Both the position numbers and the translations under genes were made by a program. Shown here one piece after another: positions 1-7,497 of a stretch of DNA of 9,137 nucleotides. This stretch comes from Planctomycetaceae bacterium (GTDB lineage Bacteria; Planctomycetota; Planctomycetia; Pirellulales; Pirellulaceae): NCBI GenBank assembly GCA_002702965.1, contig PADE01000125.1, positions 1-9,137 of the forward strand, in the 5' to 3' direction. The notes beneath the pieces are model-generated. The model had not been told where the DNA came from and did not search any database. It saw nothing but the letters and a program-made list of their open reading frames with translations. How positions within the stretch are numbered: position 1 is the stretch's first letter; each line of letters starts with the position of its first letter.

Positions 1-119
1 CGTCCAGGACAGTCCACAACAGAGACGTAAGCTCGACGCGCGACCGGATTGAAGCCGACGATACACGGTCTCTGGGCGTGTTATGTGTAGGTCACCGCCC
101 TGCTCGGTTGCACAGCGGT

Positions 120-143
120 ACCAAAGCGCCGGCGCACTTTGGT
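120..143. repeat. Hairpin-forming inverted repeat
   Basis: ACCAAAG (120-126) and CTTTGGT (137-143) are perfect 7-bp complements around a 10-nt GC-rich centre that can pair further with itself. No T-run follows in either direction, so this is not a canonical intrinsic terminator. It could be a terminator-like or protein-binding element. Function unknown. Confidence 0.4.
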
Positions 144-340
144 CCTCCGCGCAGTTGTCGTTCATCAGCAGTCGAGTCCGGTAACGTCGTCTGCGGACTG
201 ATCCGGTGGGAGCAATGGCGGCGACCTGATGCCCGGAATTGAAAGCCCATCCGCGGCTCCTCCCCCGAGGACATGTCGCAGGATCGGGCCATTTCGTGCG
301 CGCTGAGTCGCGGGAATACGGGTCCCGGCAAGTCGGCCCG

Positions 341-370
341 TTGTGATCGTAGAGAGGGCTGTTTTACAAT
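341..370 (+). promoter_or_regulatory. Candidate sigma70-type promoter for the 98-aa orphan gene
   Basis: TTGTGA (341-346) resembles a -35 box (TTGACA). It is followed after 18 nt by TACAAT (365-370), which differs from the TATAAT -10 consensus at one base. Transcription would start near 377 and give a leader of roughly 80 nt before the ATG at 459. This is inferred from sequence only. The same TTACAAT string recurs upstream of the two divergent units near 5.7-5.9 kb, which supports it as a real -10 element in this genome. Confidence 0.45.
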
Positions 371-458
371 GCGAGCAGATGCCCGCGAGCCTGTCGGTCG
401 ACGGTCGCGCGACAACCCTCCCGAGATTCCCGCCGGAAAATGGTTCAACAGGAAGTCC

Positions 459-755
459 ATGAACACCGACCAACCGATTGTGCCGGGCATTGTGCTCAGT
501 GCTTCCGGACAGGCCACGGTTGACCCGTCGTTGGCCGACGTGTTATTCGATCTGGCAATCCAGCTCGAACAACCGACGGACCTCCCGGTCGATGTCCAAC
601 ACGTTTTGGCGGCGATCGTCCTGGCGGCACGTCAGGGCCAGCTCGACTCCCAGACGCCTCTCTCTCGCGACGATCCGGCGCTGGTAAACCTATTGACTGG
701 ACATGTGAAAACGATTTTTGAAGATTACGACGGCCGAGTCGGCAGCGACGATTAA
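459..755 (+). CDS. Small acidic hypothetical protein (98 aa)
   Basis: I do not recognise this 98-residue protein. I chose the ATG at 459 over an in-frame ATG at 273 because AGGAAG (450-455) gives a Shine-Dalgarno-like site just upstream. The residues added by the earlier start are Arg/Pro-rich and look non-coding, and they would run through the candidate promoter. From the chosen start the composition becomes normal: few basic residues, a helix-prone middle (about residues 25-60, with alternating Leu/Val/Ala) and an acidic C-terminus rich in Asp/Glu. There is no signal peptide, membrane segment, Cys motif or known domain, so it is probably cytoplasmic. The gene stands alone and converges on the DUF1501 gene with an 82-nt gap. 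The gap contains the 10-bp palindrome CGGGCGCCCG (778-787) but no clear terminator. The gene is probably real, but its function is unknown. Confidence 0.6.
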   Translation: MNTDQPIVPGIVLSASGQATVDPSLADVLFDLAIQLEQPTDLPVDVQHVLAAIVLAARQGQLDSQTPLSRDDPALVNLLTGHVKTIFEDYDGRVGSDD

Positions 756-837
756 CCACCGGTGCCACCGGGCAATTCGGGCGCCCGACCAAGCCACACA
801 ACCTGTCCCATCAGAGTCGCCGCTACCGTGACCGACA

Positions 838-2253
838 TCAAGCGAGAATTCCGCGAATGACCCGGCCGTGGACGTCGGTCAGGCTCATATCGCGTCCGCC
901 AAAGCGGAAGGTCAGTTTCTCGTGATCGAGGCCCAACAGGTGTAGCATCGTGGCGTGCATGTCGTGGATCGTCGTGACCGGTTCGACCGCGTACATGCCG
1001 AACTCGTCGGTCGCACCCAGGACCGTCCCGCCCCGAATGCCACCACCGGCCATCCAAATGGTGAATCCCTCGGGATGATGGTCACGACCGTCTTCTTTTT
1101 CCGCGTGCGGCGTCCGCCCGAACTCACCGGCCCACACGACTAGCGTTTCATCGAACAACCCCCGCTGTTTCAAATCCTTGATAAGACCCGCGATCGCCTG
1201 GTCGGTATCGACGGCATTTTTTTCGTGCCCCGCCTTGAGATCTCCATGTTGATCCCAGGTTCCATTGGCCGCCCCGGGGGCGCACGTGATCTCGATAAAC
1301 CGAATGCCCGCTTCGACCATCCGACGAGCGCGCAGACACTGGATCCCAAATAGTTTCTTTGACCGGGTCTTGGAATCGATGCCGTACAGCTGAAGCATCG
1401 CTTCGGTTTCCCGTGAGAGGTCCAGCAGATCGGGCACTGACGATTGGAGCTTGAACGCTAGTTCGTAGTTGCGTATCGCTGCCTCGACACTCGCGTCACC
1501 TCCCAACTGTTGTGCAAATTGGCTGTCCCGACTGCGCAGCAGATCCAACTTCGCCCGTTGGATTTGGGGGTTCTCGTCGGCGGCCTGCAGATTCTCAATG
1601 GGGTTTCCCTCGACCGCGAGCGCAGTCGCCTGGTGGGAGGCGGGCAGAAATCCACTGGAGTAGTTTTCCAGCCCACCACAGGGGACCACACCGTGACTCA
1701 ACACCACAAACGACGGGAGATTCTCGTTTTCGCTGCCCAGCCCATAGCTGGCCCAAGCTCCCATACTCGGACGGCCCGCCGTATTGTTTCCGGTGTGCAG
1801 TAACAGTACTCCCGTCGAGTGAATGGGAAGATCGGCCTGCATCGACCGGATCACCGCAATGTCATCCACCACGGTCGCGACGTGCGGAAACAGGTCGCTG
1901 ACCACCGTGCCGCTTTCACCGTGCGGGCGAAACGACCACGGGCTCCTGATCCACTTGCGGTTCTTGTTGGCCGTTGGGTTCTTGATGCCCGTCGCGGGAG
2001 TTCCGTGCAGCGCATCCAGCTTGGGCTTGGGATCGAACGTGTCGACGTGGGACACGCCGCCATCCATGAAACAGAAAATGACGCTCTTGGCCTGGGCAGC
2101 ATAGTGCGGCAGCCGCGGGGCGGCACCACCCGGCTGGTCGAGTATCGACGCCAGCGCAACGGCACCAAACCCATTGGCCGACTGTTGCAAATATTGACGC
2201 CGGGTGATTGGCAAAGCGATCCGACCGGGACACTGCGTCGGTTTATCGGTCAT
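838..2253 (-). CDS. DUF1501 family protein, Tat-exported (sulfatase/alkaline phosphatase-like fold)
   Basis: This 471-aa protein belongs to the DUF1501 family, which is abundant in planctomycetes. Family members are related to the alkaline phosphatase/sulfatase superfamily, and their precise substrates are mostly unknown. The N-terminus carries a twin-arginine signal (TRRQYLQ, residues 17-23, followed by a hydrophobic stretch to about 38), so export of a folded protein is expected. Family hallmarks are visible in order: FMDGGVSHVDTFDPKP (62-77), WDQH (333-336), GEFGRTP (376-382), GRDHHPEGF (389-397), AGGGIRGG (402-409), and a C-terminus with FGGRD plus LTDVHG before the stop. The length is normal for the family and nothing is missing. 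It starts 18 nt after the stop of the large PSCyt1/DUF1549/DUF1553 gene, so the two are almost certainly co-transcribed. This gene pair is a recurrent planctomycete module, often linked by inference to breakdown of complex or sulfated polymers. Confidence 0.93.
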   Translation of the reverse strand: MTDKPTQCPGRIALPITRRQYLQQSANGFGAVALASILDQPGGAAPRLPHYAAQAKSVIFCFMDGGVSHVDTFDPKPKLDALHGTPATGIKNPTANKNRKWIRSPWSFRPHGESGTVVSDLFPHVATVVDDIAVIRSMQADLPIHSTGVLLLHTGNNTAGRPSMGAWASYGLGSENENLPSFVVLSHGVVPCGGLENYSSGFLPASHQATALAVEGNPIENLQAADENPQIQRAKLDLLRSRDSQFAQQLGGDASVEAAIRNYELAFKLQSSVPDLLDLSRETEAMLQLYGIDSKTRSKKLFGIQCLRARRMVEAGIRFIEITCAPGAANGTWDQHGDLKAGHEKNAVDTDQAIAGLIKDLKQRGLFDETLVVWAGEFGRTPHAEKEDGRDHHPEGFTIWMAGGGIRGGTVLGATDEFGMYAVEPVTTIHDMHATMLHLLGLDHEKLTFRFGGRDMSLTDVHGRVIRGILA

Positions 2254-2271
2254 GTCGTACCTGATGGCTGT

Positions 2272-5200
2272 TCACGGGATGTAAATAAATTCTTTCAGAT
2301 TGAATATGACGTGGGCCATATCCTGCCAAATCGACACCGATGACATGACGGCATCATCCGGGATTGCGTAAAGCTCCGCAAAGCGAGATATCAGCTGGTC
2401 GAATTGCTGTAACTCCTGTGAGGTCGCCGCGCGAGACAAGGCCGCCAAGAACATCGAATCGATGCGCTGCTGCCGTGTCGAGGTCTCCCCCTCGACCAGC
2501 TGCCCAGACCATTTGCCAGCCTGTTGCAAAACGAAAGGATCATTCAACAACGCCAGCGCCTGCGCCGGCACGTTGGATGATTCGCGTCGGCCCTGGGCAA
2601 GCTTTCCACCCGGCGTGTTGAAAGCGGACAGAAACCGGGTTGGTTCCATCAGATTCGTCTTGATATAGATGCTACGGCGGCGATTGCCGTCCAGCGGCCC
2701 GACGAACAGACGGCGGAATGCGTTTGGTTTTTCACGGAACGGATAAATACTCGCGCCCCCCAGCGCTCGATCCATGGTGCCGGCAGCCGCCAGGATGTTG
2801 TCGCGAATGGCCTCGGCTTCGAGCCGGCGAGCCGGATAGTGGTGCAACAGTCGGTTGAGAGGGTCGACCTGGTACGCTTCGGTAGTAACCCGCGACGTCA
2901 TTTGGAATGTCTCTGACGTAACGATCGAGCGGATCAGCTGCTTCACAGACCAACCACCCGCCATGAACCTGCGCGCGAGGTGATCGAGCAGGTCGGGATG
3001 CGACGACAGCTCTCCCAAGCGGCCAAGATCGTCAACCGTGCGTACCAGTCCACTGCCGAACAGATGGTGCCACACCCGGTTCACCATGACGCGGGCGGTC
3101 AATGTGTTGGACGGGGATGTAATATCATTCGCCAGCTCGAGGCGTCCACTGCCGTGTTGATAGACGCCGCCCATTGGATCCAACACGTGGACAAACCGGC
3201 GGGGTGTCGGGGCGCCGAATTCCGTGCTCACCCCGCGCACCAGGATCGGTTGGTCGATTCCCTCGTCGACATCCTCGACACCGGGCACGATTCGCGGCCG
3301 CTGAATCTCTGATTGCTCAACACGACGGAACTCTGCGACCAGTCGCTCTAACTGGGTGTCTTCGTTGACGTAGTTGGAAACCAGGTTGTGACGGACGAGC
3401 GCGTCGACCCACTGCCGGGACGATTCGGTGACCCTCCCCTGGGACCATCCCTCCACGGCCGCCACAAGAACCTGCTGGTACCGTGCCGCCACCTCCACCA
3501 GCGTTGTCGGAACCGCCGCGTCCTCGAAAAGTTGGCACAGATAATCCAGATCTTCTTCGGGCGGAGCATCGTTATCATGCGCGACGACATGGCTGATTCC
3601 GAAGAACGACCGGGGATCACTCGCCACCTCATCCCAGGGCACGCGGTCGTTCTTCGCCGCCCCACCGATCGTCGCCAACTGATCGGGGAATTTTGGGTTG
3701 AAAAACTTCGTCAACAGTTCGATGTAAGGCCGCAGCTGTTCCTGTTCTGTGGGAGGGGTGAATGTAATCCACCCCAAACGGTCAGAGAGCAGCACCTTGT
3801 AATTCACATAATTCAGCTGACAATTATTGGACACAATGCGCACCGCGGCCCGCTCGCCGCCCAGCACGCGGAGACTGATGTACTTCCGGGTGGGGTGGAG
3901 AATCGGCGACCGCAGCGCCCCACCCAAATGCTGTGTCAGGCGATGGGTGTGGAGTCCCTCGGGCAGGATGGACTGCGCGATCCGCGGGCCCTTGGGAAGC
4001 ACCGCCAGTTCACCGGCTGCCGTCTGCGAGCGGGCGATCCCGTCCCCGGTTTGGACCCACCCAGCGGATCCCCCACGCAGATCGTAGAGCAGCTGGTAGT
4101 GGTCGTCATTGTGCCGCTGCCGACGGCTCCGTTCCGCCCGGTATTGCTCAGCGAGCGATTTCCACATCTTGGCGACCGACGTGTCGGCACCGCGCGCGGC
4201 AATTTGTTGCCAGACGTGCGCAGGATGCTGCAGTGGCAAATCCGCTGGGGGGAGCCACTTTTTCCAGCGCTCTACCAGTGGCACCACCTGGTCACCGACG
4301 GCCGCTGGCGATGCGGTTGGTTGTTGTGAGGCTGCCGACTTGTCTGCCTGCTCCTGCTGGTGTCGTAGCTGCGCCGCCAGCAAATGGTCCGAGGCCAAGC
4401 GAATTTCGGCACGCCACAGCTCGACGAGGCGCCCCCGGATTGCGGATTTCAACGCTGCCAGTTTGTCCAGCGCCAAATCGTTGCGCCCGGGCGCGTCGAT
4501 CGCGTGAGCAACAAACCGCGAACTGCGGAGAATCCCGAGCAGACTGTGATAGTCACGCGTCGAGAAGGCATCGATCTTATGGTCGTGACAACGTGCACAG
4601 GCAACAGTCGATCCCAGAAAGGCCTTGGTGAGTGTGTCGATCTGGTTCGCCAGGATGTCGTATCCGATGGTGGTGATCGCGATACAATCATCGTGGTTCA
4701 CCTCACCGAAACGGTAGAAGGCGGTGCCAATCACCGATTCGTTGAATCCCTGCTGCGGATGGGTACGGGGTCGCTCCAGCAGGTCACCGGCGATGTGTTC
4801 GCGCACGAACTGGTCGTACGGTACGTCGGCGTTGAAAGCCCGTACCAGATAGTCTCGATAACGCCACGCGTAGTGGACTTCGTAATTCCATTCGTTGCCG
4901 TGGGTTTCCGTAAAACGAACCACATCCATCCAGTGCCGCGCCCACCGCTCGCCAAAATGGGGTGACCGCAGTATCGCGTCGACCAACACCCGCCAGGCCC
5001 GGTCCGGGTCTTGGCCGGATTGATCCAGAAAAGCGGCCAGAGCATCCGGCTCCGGTGGTAGTCCGGTCAGTGTGAGCGCCAACCGGCGCGCCCGCGTGCG
5101 CGGCTCGCCGCGGCGCCCGGGCCGCAAGCCGGCCTCACCGAGGCGTCGCGCGACGAACGCGTCGATGTCGTGGTCCGACCAGCCGCCAGAATCCTGCGGA

Positions 5201-5661
5201 GGCGACGGGTTTCGCACCGGCTTGAGGCTCCACCAATCGCGTCGCGCAGCGAGTGTCACTTCCCAATTGAGCGCGGCCGCCTCGCTCGCGGTGGGAGGCG
5301 TGTCACGTGGATCCGACGCTCCCTGACGAATCCAGTTTTCGAAATCACGGATCACCCCTGCGGGAAGAGACTCGTCGGGGGGCATTTCCAACGACTCGCG
5401 CTTGATGGCGGCGATCAACAGACTCCGCTCGGGCTGACCGGCAACCACCGCTGGGCCCGAATCACCGCCACGCCGCATCGCCGGGCGACTGTCGAGTCGC
5501 AGGCCACCCTTGATCTCGGCCGCCGCCGCTGAATGGCAGGCATAGCAACGCCGCACCAGCACCGGTCGGATGCGACGTTCAAAGAAGTCGAATCGATCCT
5601 GTGCACCGGACTGTCCGGGAAGTGCCACCAACCAGCACAAAAAGACCAGTATCGCACGCAT
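2272..5661 (-). CDS. PSCyt1/DUF1549/DUF1553 domain protein (planctomycete cytochrome-like, two CxxCH motifs)
   Basis: This 1129-aa exported protein combines three domains typical of planctomycetes. After a signal peptide (about residues 1-21, hydrophobic core then AQD) comes the PSCyt1 cytochrome-like domain, with heme-attachment motif CYACH (39-43) and the candidate axial ligand in MPP (Met93). A DUF1549 (PSCyt2) domain follows at about 165-385, including LTGLPPEP, HFGERWARHWMD and a second heme-like motif CARCH (355-359). A charged, helix-prone spacer and an apparent beta-rich region occupy about 390-800. The DUF1553 (PSD1) domain covers about 805-1085, with VMVNRVWHHLFG, DDLG, ARRLEAEAIRDN and RRSIY. 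I chose the ATG at 5661; a TTG one codon earlier (5664) is also possible. It is the first gene of the operon with the DUF1501 gene. A role in periplasmic or surface redox chemistry or polymer turnover is usually inferred, but the reaction is not established. Confidence 0.93.
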   Translation of the reverse strand: MRAILVFLCWLVALPGQSGAQDRFDFFERRIRPVLVRRCYACHSAAAAEIKGGLRLDSRPAMRRGGDSGPAVVAGQPERSLLIAAIKRESLEMPPDESLPAGVIRDFENWIRQGASDPRDTPPTASEAAALNWEVTLAARRDWWSLKPVRNPSPPQDSGGWSDHDIDAFVARRLGEAGLRPGRRGEPRTRARRLALTLTGLPPEPDALAAFLDQSGQDPDRAWRVLVDAILRSPHFGERWARHWMDVVRFTETHGNEWNYEVHYAWRYRDYLVRAFNADVPYDQFVREHIAGDLLERPRTHPQQGFNESVIGTAFYRFGEVNHDDCIAITTIGYDILANQIDTLTKAFLGSTVACARCHDHKIDAFSTRDYHSLLGILRSSRFVAHAIDAPGRNDLALDKLAALKSAIRGRLVELWRAEIRLASDHLLAAQLRHQQEQADKSAASQQPTASPAAVGDQVVPLVERWKKWLPPADLPLQHPAHVWQQIAARGADTSVAKMWKSLAEQYRAERSRRQRHNDDHYQLLYDLRGGSAGWVQTGDGIARSQTAAGELAVLPKGPRIAQSILPEGLHTHRLTQHLGGALRSPILHPTRKYISLRVLGGERAAVRIVSNNCQLNYVNYKVLLSDRLGWITFTPPTEQEQLRPYIELLTKFFNPKFPDQLATIGGAAKNDRVPWDEVASDPRSFFGISHVVAHDNDAPPEEDLDYLCQLFEDAAVPTTLVEVAARYQQVLVAAVEGWSQGRVTESSRQWVDALVRHNLVSNYVNEDTQLERLVAEFRRVEQSEIQRPRIVPGVEDVDEGIDQPILVRGVSTEFGAPTPRRFVHVLDPMGGVYQHGSGRLELANDITSPSNTLTARVMVNRVWHHLFGSGLVRTVDDLGRLGELSSHPDLLDHLARRFMAGGWSVKQLIRSIVTSETFQMTSRVTTEAYQVDPLNRLLHHYPARRLEAEAIRDNILAAAGTMDRALGGASIYPFREKPNAFRRLFVGPLDGNRRRSIYIKTNLMEPTRFLSAFNTPGGKLAQGRRESSNVPAQALALLNDPFVLQQAGKWSGQLVEGETSTRQQRIDSMFLAALSRAATSQELQQFDQLISRFAELYAIPDDAVMSSVSIWQDMAHVIFNLKEFIYIP

Positions 5662-5708
5662 CAAACCGGAACCTGCCTACAAAACCGCGACCATGGTAAA
5701 CACTCGCT

Positions 5709-5714
5709 ATTGTA
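5709..5714 (-). promoter_or_regulatory. Candidate -10 box for the PSCyt/DUF1501 operon
   Basis: On the minus strand this reads TACAAT, within TTACAAT from 5715 to 5709. It lies about 48 nt upstream of the ATG at 5661, so transcription would begin near 5702 with a leader of about 40 nt. No good -35 hexamer is visible at normal spacing, so an extended -10, an activator or an alternative sigma factor is possible. Confidence 0.35.
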
Positions 5715-5753
5715 ACAAACCTGACCGCCCCCTTTATGACCTGAACCGACAAG

Positions 5754-5836
5754 GCTCGAACCGCGGCGAACCGGTTCGTGCCCTCCGCCAGCCGACTCGC
5801 GATGGAAGCTCGCGTCGAGCGTCTCTCGGTTCGAGC
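5754..5836. repeat. 10-bp inverted repeat enclosing a 12-bp palindrome
   Basis: GCTCGAACCG (5754-5763) and CGGTTCGAGC (5827-5836) are perfect complements. Between them CGAACCGGTTCG (5767-5778) is its own reverse complement and repeats the same CGAACCG core. The core therefore occurs twice in direct and twice in inverted orientation (5757, 5767; 5772, 5827). This arrangement would suit a dimeric DNA-binding regulator or two mutually exclusive RNA or DNA hairpins. It lies between the two outward-facing promoters, so it could control either one. Function not known. Confidence 0.5.
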
Positions 5837-5931
5837 ATCGCGCGTGGCCACGGCGCTGGCCGAACTGTGAAGGACAGCACCCTGAAATAGCCGACAGGCC
5901 CCTGTTGCACCCGCAATTTTCTGGTACCCGT

Positions 5932-5937
5932 TACAAT
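5932..5937 (+). promoter_or_regulatory. Candidate -10 box for the HU-like/RT unit
   Basis: TACAAT (5932-5937) lies within TTACAAT. The nearest -35-like hexamer is TTGCAC (5905-5910), but the 21-nt gap is too long for a standard sigma70 site, so this call is weak. If used, transcription would start near 5944 and give a leader of about 125 nt that includes the hairpin at 5969-5991. Confidence 0.35.
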
Positions 5938-5968
5938 GACCGCCACCGCTGTCGGACGGCAAACCGGT

Positions 5969-5991
5969 TGCGGAGGGACGTGCGCTCCGCA
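5969..5991 (+). other. Leader hairpin upstream of the HU-like gene
   Basis: TGCGGAG (5969-5975) pairs perfectly with CTCCGCA (5985-5991) across a 9-nt loop. It sits in the presumed 5' untranslated leader, about 80 nt before the chosen ATG. It may be a small regulatory or RNA-stability element. No known riboswitch pattern is evident. Confidence 0.35.
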
Positions 5992-6057
5992 TACCGCATG
6001 CGATCGGCGTGCAAAATCGACGCGATGCTGGTTGCCGAACAGTCAAATCCCAGTTCC

Positions 6058-6064
6058 GAGGTGG
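6058..6064 (+). promoter_or_regulatory. Strong ribosome-binding site that fixes the HU-like start
   Basis: GAGGTGG at 6058-6064 is a good Shine-Dalgarno match, 5 nt before the ATG at 6070. The earlier in-frame ATGs (for example 6025) have no comparable site and would add an Arg-rich, non-coding-looking leader. The coding start is therefore placed at 6070. Confidence 0.65.
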
Positions 6065-6069
6065 TTGCC

Positions 6070-7497
6070 ATGAGCAGTGTGTTTGACGACCACAGAGATT
6101 CCCCTCTTGAGTCGGAAGACAAGCTGATCGCACTGATCGACGCACTTTCCGACAAAAAGCTGTATTCAGCCGATCACGAAAGGATCATCGACGAACTCGC
6201 ATCGCGGCGTTTTCGGTTTTCGATCGCAGTCGACCAGGTATCGAAGACCTATTTAACCGGATTGTCTTCCCATTCCGATGGGCAGACGGTTGACGGGCAT
6301 CTCGCGGCGACCGACACCCAAGTGCAAGTGCAGTTCCCGCAAGAACTCAATCAGCAGATCTCCGCCCTGAGCCGCAGCGACTCGCTGGTCGTGGAAGGTA
6401 TTCTGAACCGTTGGGTATCGGGGCTGGACCGGTTGGAGTTCTGGGGATTGACACCCACCGAGGCGGCAGCCGAACCACCCGATCCAATCACGGCGGTGGC
6501 GCCGAATGCGGTCCCACCAGCCCCCCCAAAAACGGCGGCCGACGCCCCCCCGGCAACAGGCGCAGCTATCCCCCCAGCCGTGATTTCTCCCGAGGAAACG
6601 GTTGCCCCGCAAATGTCTGAGGCCGCCGGCCCGGGCGAACGACCGGCTCCCACGGTGAAGTCACGAGCGGAGTTGGTCGCAACGGACGCGCCGATCTCGA
6701 GCCGGCAGATCATCGAGTACCTGGCGGCGGCCTGCCAGGTACCGGTTGCCCAGGCCGCCGCAGTGGTCGACGGGTTCTGGAATTTTCTAACCGATCCTGC
6801 GCACTACGACGGCGGGCGGCGCGCCCTGACACTGCCGCACTTCGGCACGTTTCGCCTGGGCCTCGATCACAACCGGAAGACACTGCTCGTGTTTCGCTCG
6901 CGGTCCTGCCGCGACTTGCACGATCGCCTCGAGGCGCGCGGCGACCGGCCACCCGACACGACCTGGATCCGCCGCCGGAACCAGGCACCTGCCGCTCGCC
7001 ACACATCCGGTTCTCAGGAGTGGTCCACTGGCGACGTACTCACCGCGGCTCGCGCAGGCGGTTCCTTTGACGATGACCCGATCGCGATTGGGCGCGACCA
7101 ACAGCTCTCACTGAAACGTCGGACCGCGGTGCGGATCGCGCAGGCAACCCAGCTGGATCTCGACGTGGCGTTCCGGGTGGTGTGGAAACTGATCGAAACG
7201 GTGACCGCGATCATGGCCGCCGGGCGGGCGCCGATCCGCTGGGCAACACGGGGAGAAATGAAACGGGTGCAGGGTCCGGACGGAGCGCAGTACGGTTTTC
7301 GAACCTACGCGCGGCTCTCCAGCACCCTACCCGTAGTGCCGGCGCTCGAGCGGGCCGCCAGCAGCCGTTCACAGAGATTCCGTGCCGGAAACGCTTCGGG
7401 TAGCAAAGGGTGTCTACTCGCGCTCAGCGCGCTCATCCTGGCCCCCTGTTTCTACTTCGTGATCGGACTGATCCGCGGTGTCATCGACGCGCACTAA
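6070..7497 (+). CDS. Tandem HU/IHF-like protein with C-terminal membrane anchor; candidate retron partner
   Basis: This 475-aa protein has four visible parts. Residues 1-128 form an unrecognised, mostly helical region. Residues about 130-205 are a Pro/Ala-rich, probably flexible linker. Residues about 208-290 look like an HU/IHF-type fold: an N-terminal helical pair from ISSRQIIEYL, then LPHFGTF (255-261; compare the HU signature GFGTF), then a C-terminal segment like the HU 'FKPGKALKD' end. The long DNA-clasping beta arm of HU appears shortened. Residues about 347-418 resemble a second, more diverged HU-like unit without FGTF. Residues about 448-470 are a hydrophobic span with only five residues after it, which suggests a tail anchor. 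The RT gene begins 32 nt after the stop, so the two are probably co-transcribed. This makes the protein the likely accessory or effector protein of the retron, perhaps binding msDNA or phage DNA at the membrane. That role is an inference. The HU resemblance is by motif only, so a lone regulator or a structural nucleoid protein remains possible. Confidence 0.72.
   Translation: MSSVFDDHRDSPLESEDKLIALIDALSDKKLYSADHERIIDELASRRFRFSIAVDQVSKTYLTGLSSHSDGQTVDGHLAATDTQVQVQFPQELNQQISALSRSDSLVVEGILNRWVSGLDRLEFWGLTPTEAAAEPPDPITAVAPNAVPPAPPKTAADAPPATGAAIPPAVISPEETVAPQMSEAAGPGERPAPTVKSRAELVATDAPISSRQIIEYLAAACQVPVAQAAAVVDGFWNFLTDPAHYDGGRRALTLPHFGTFRLGLDHNRKTLLVFRSRSCRDLHDRLEARGDRPPDTTWIRRRNQAPAARHTSGSQEWSTGDVLTAARAGGSFDDDPIAIGRDQQLSLKRRTAVRIAQATQLDLDVAFRVVWKLIETVTAIMAAGRAPIRWATRGEMKRVQGPDGAQYGFRTYARLSSTLPVVPALERAASSRSQRFRAGNASGSKGCLLALSALILAPCFYFVIGLIRGVIDAH

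Larger units (their letters stand above)
1..458. other. Non-coding leader region with no convincing gene
   Basis: I see no gene I can support in this stretch. The open frames here, including minus-strand frames of about 100-140 codons, give Arg/Pro/Gly-rich translations with no recognisable motif. They also overlap the promoter and ribosome-binding site of the small gene that follows, as expected for chance open frames in GC-rich DNA. The stretch does hold a compact hairpin (120-143) and a promoter-like site (341-370). It may also include the untranslated end of a gene lying left of the window. Confidence 0.5.
5662..6069. other. Divergent intergenic region with promoters and inverted repeats
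   Basis: About 400 nt separate the minus-strand operon from the plus-strand HU-like/RT unit. I see no supportable gene in it. It contains TTACAAT boxes facing outwards on both strands (minus 5715-5709; plus 5931-5937), a 10-bp inverted repeat (5754-5763/5827-5836) enclosing a perfect 12-bp palindrome (5767-5778), and a 7-bp hairpin (5969-5991) in the leader of the HU-like gene. I searched it for a retron RNA and found a TAGC at 5888-5891, but no matching downstream arm before the coding start. Confidence 0.6.

Noticed and set aside
92..517. Minus-strand open frame of 141 codons at the left end
   Set aside because: Arg/Pro/Ser-rich translation with no motif. It runs antisense across the promoter-like site and ribosome-binding site of the 98-aa gene and has the look of a chance frame in GC-rich DNA.
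1819..2343. Plus-strand open frame of 174 codons antisense to the DUF1501 gene and the 3' end of the large gene
   Set aside because: It spans the junction of two well-supported minus-strand genes, with no motif and no ribosome-binding site that stands out.
3388..4329. Plus-strand open frame of 313 codons inside the large minus-strand gene
   Set aside because: It lies wholly antisense to the strongly supported PSCyt1/DUF1549/DUF1553 gene and shows an odd composition with no recognisable domain.
5881..6069. Retron RNA upstream of the HU-like gene, based on TAGC at 5888-5891
   Set aside because: No arm complementary to the sequence before this TAGC was found before the coding start, and no long msd-like stem follows it.
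5579..6145. Minus-strand open frame of 188 codons over the divergent intergenic region
   Set aside because: It overlaps the start of the large minus-strand gene in another frame, both candidate promoters and the start of the HU-like gene. The composition is Arg/Ser/Thr-rich with no domain.
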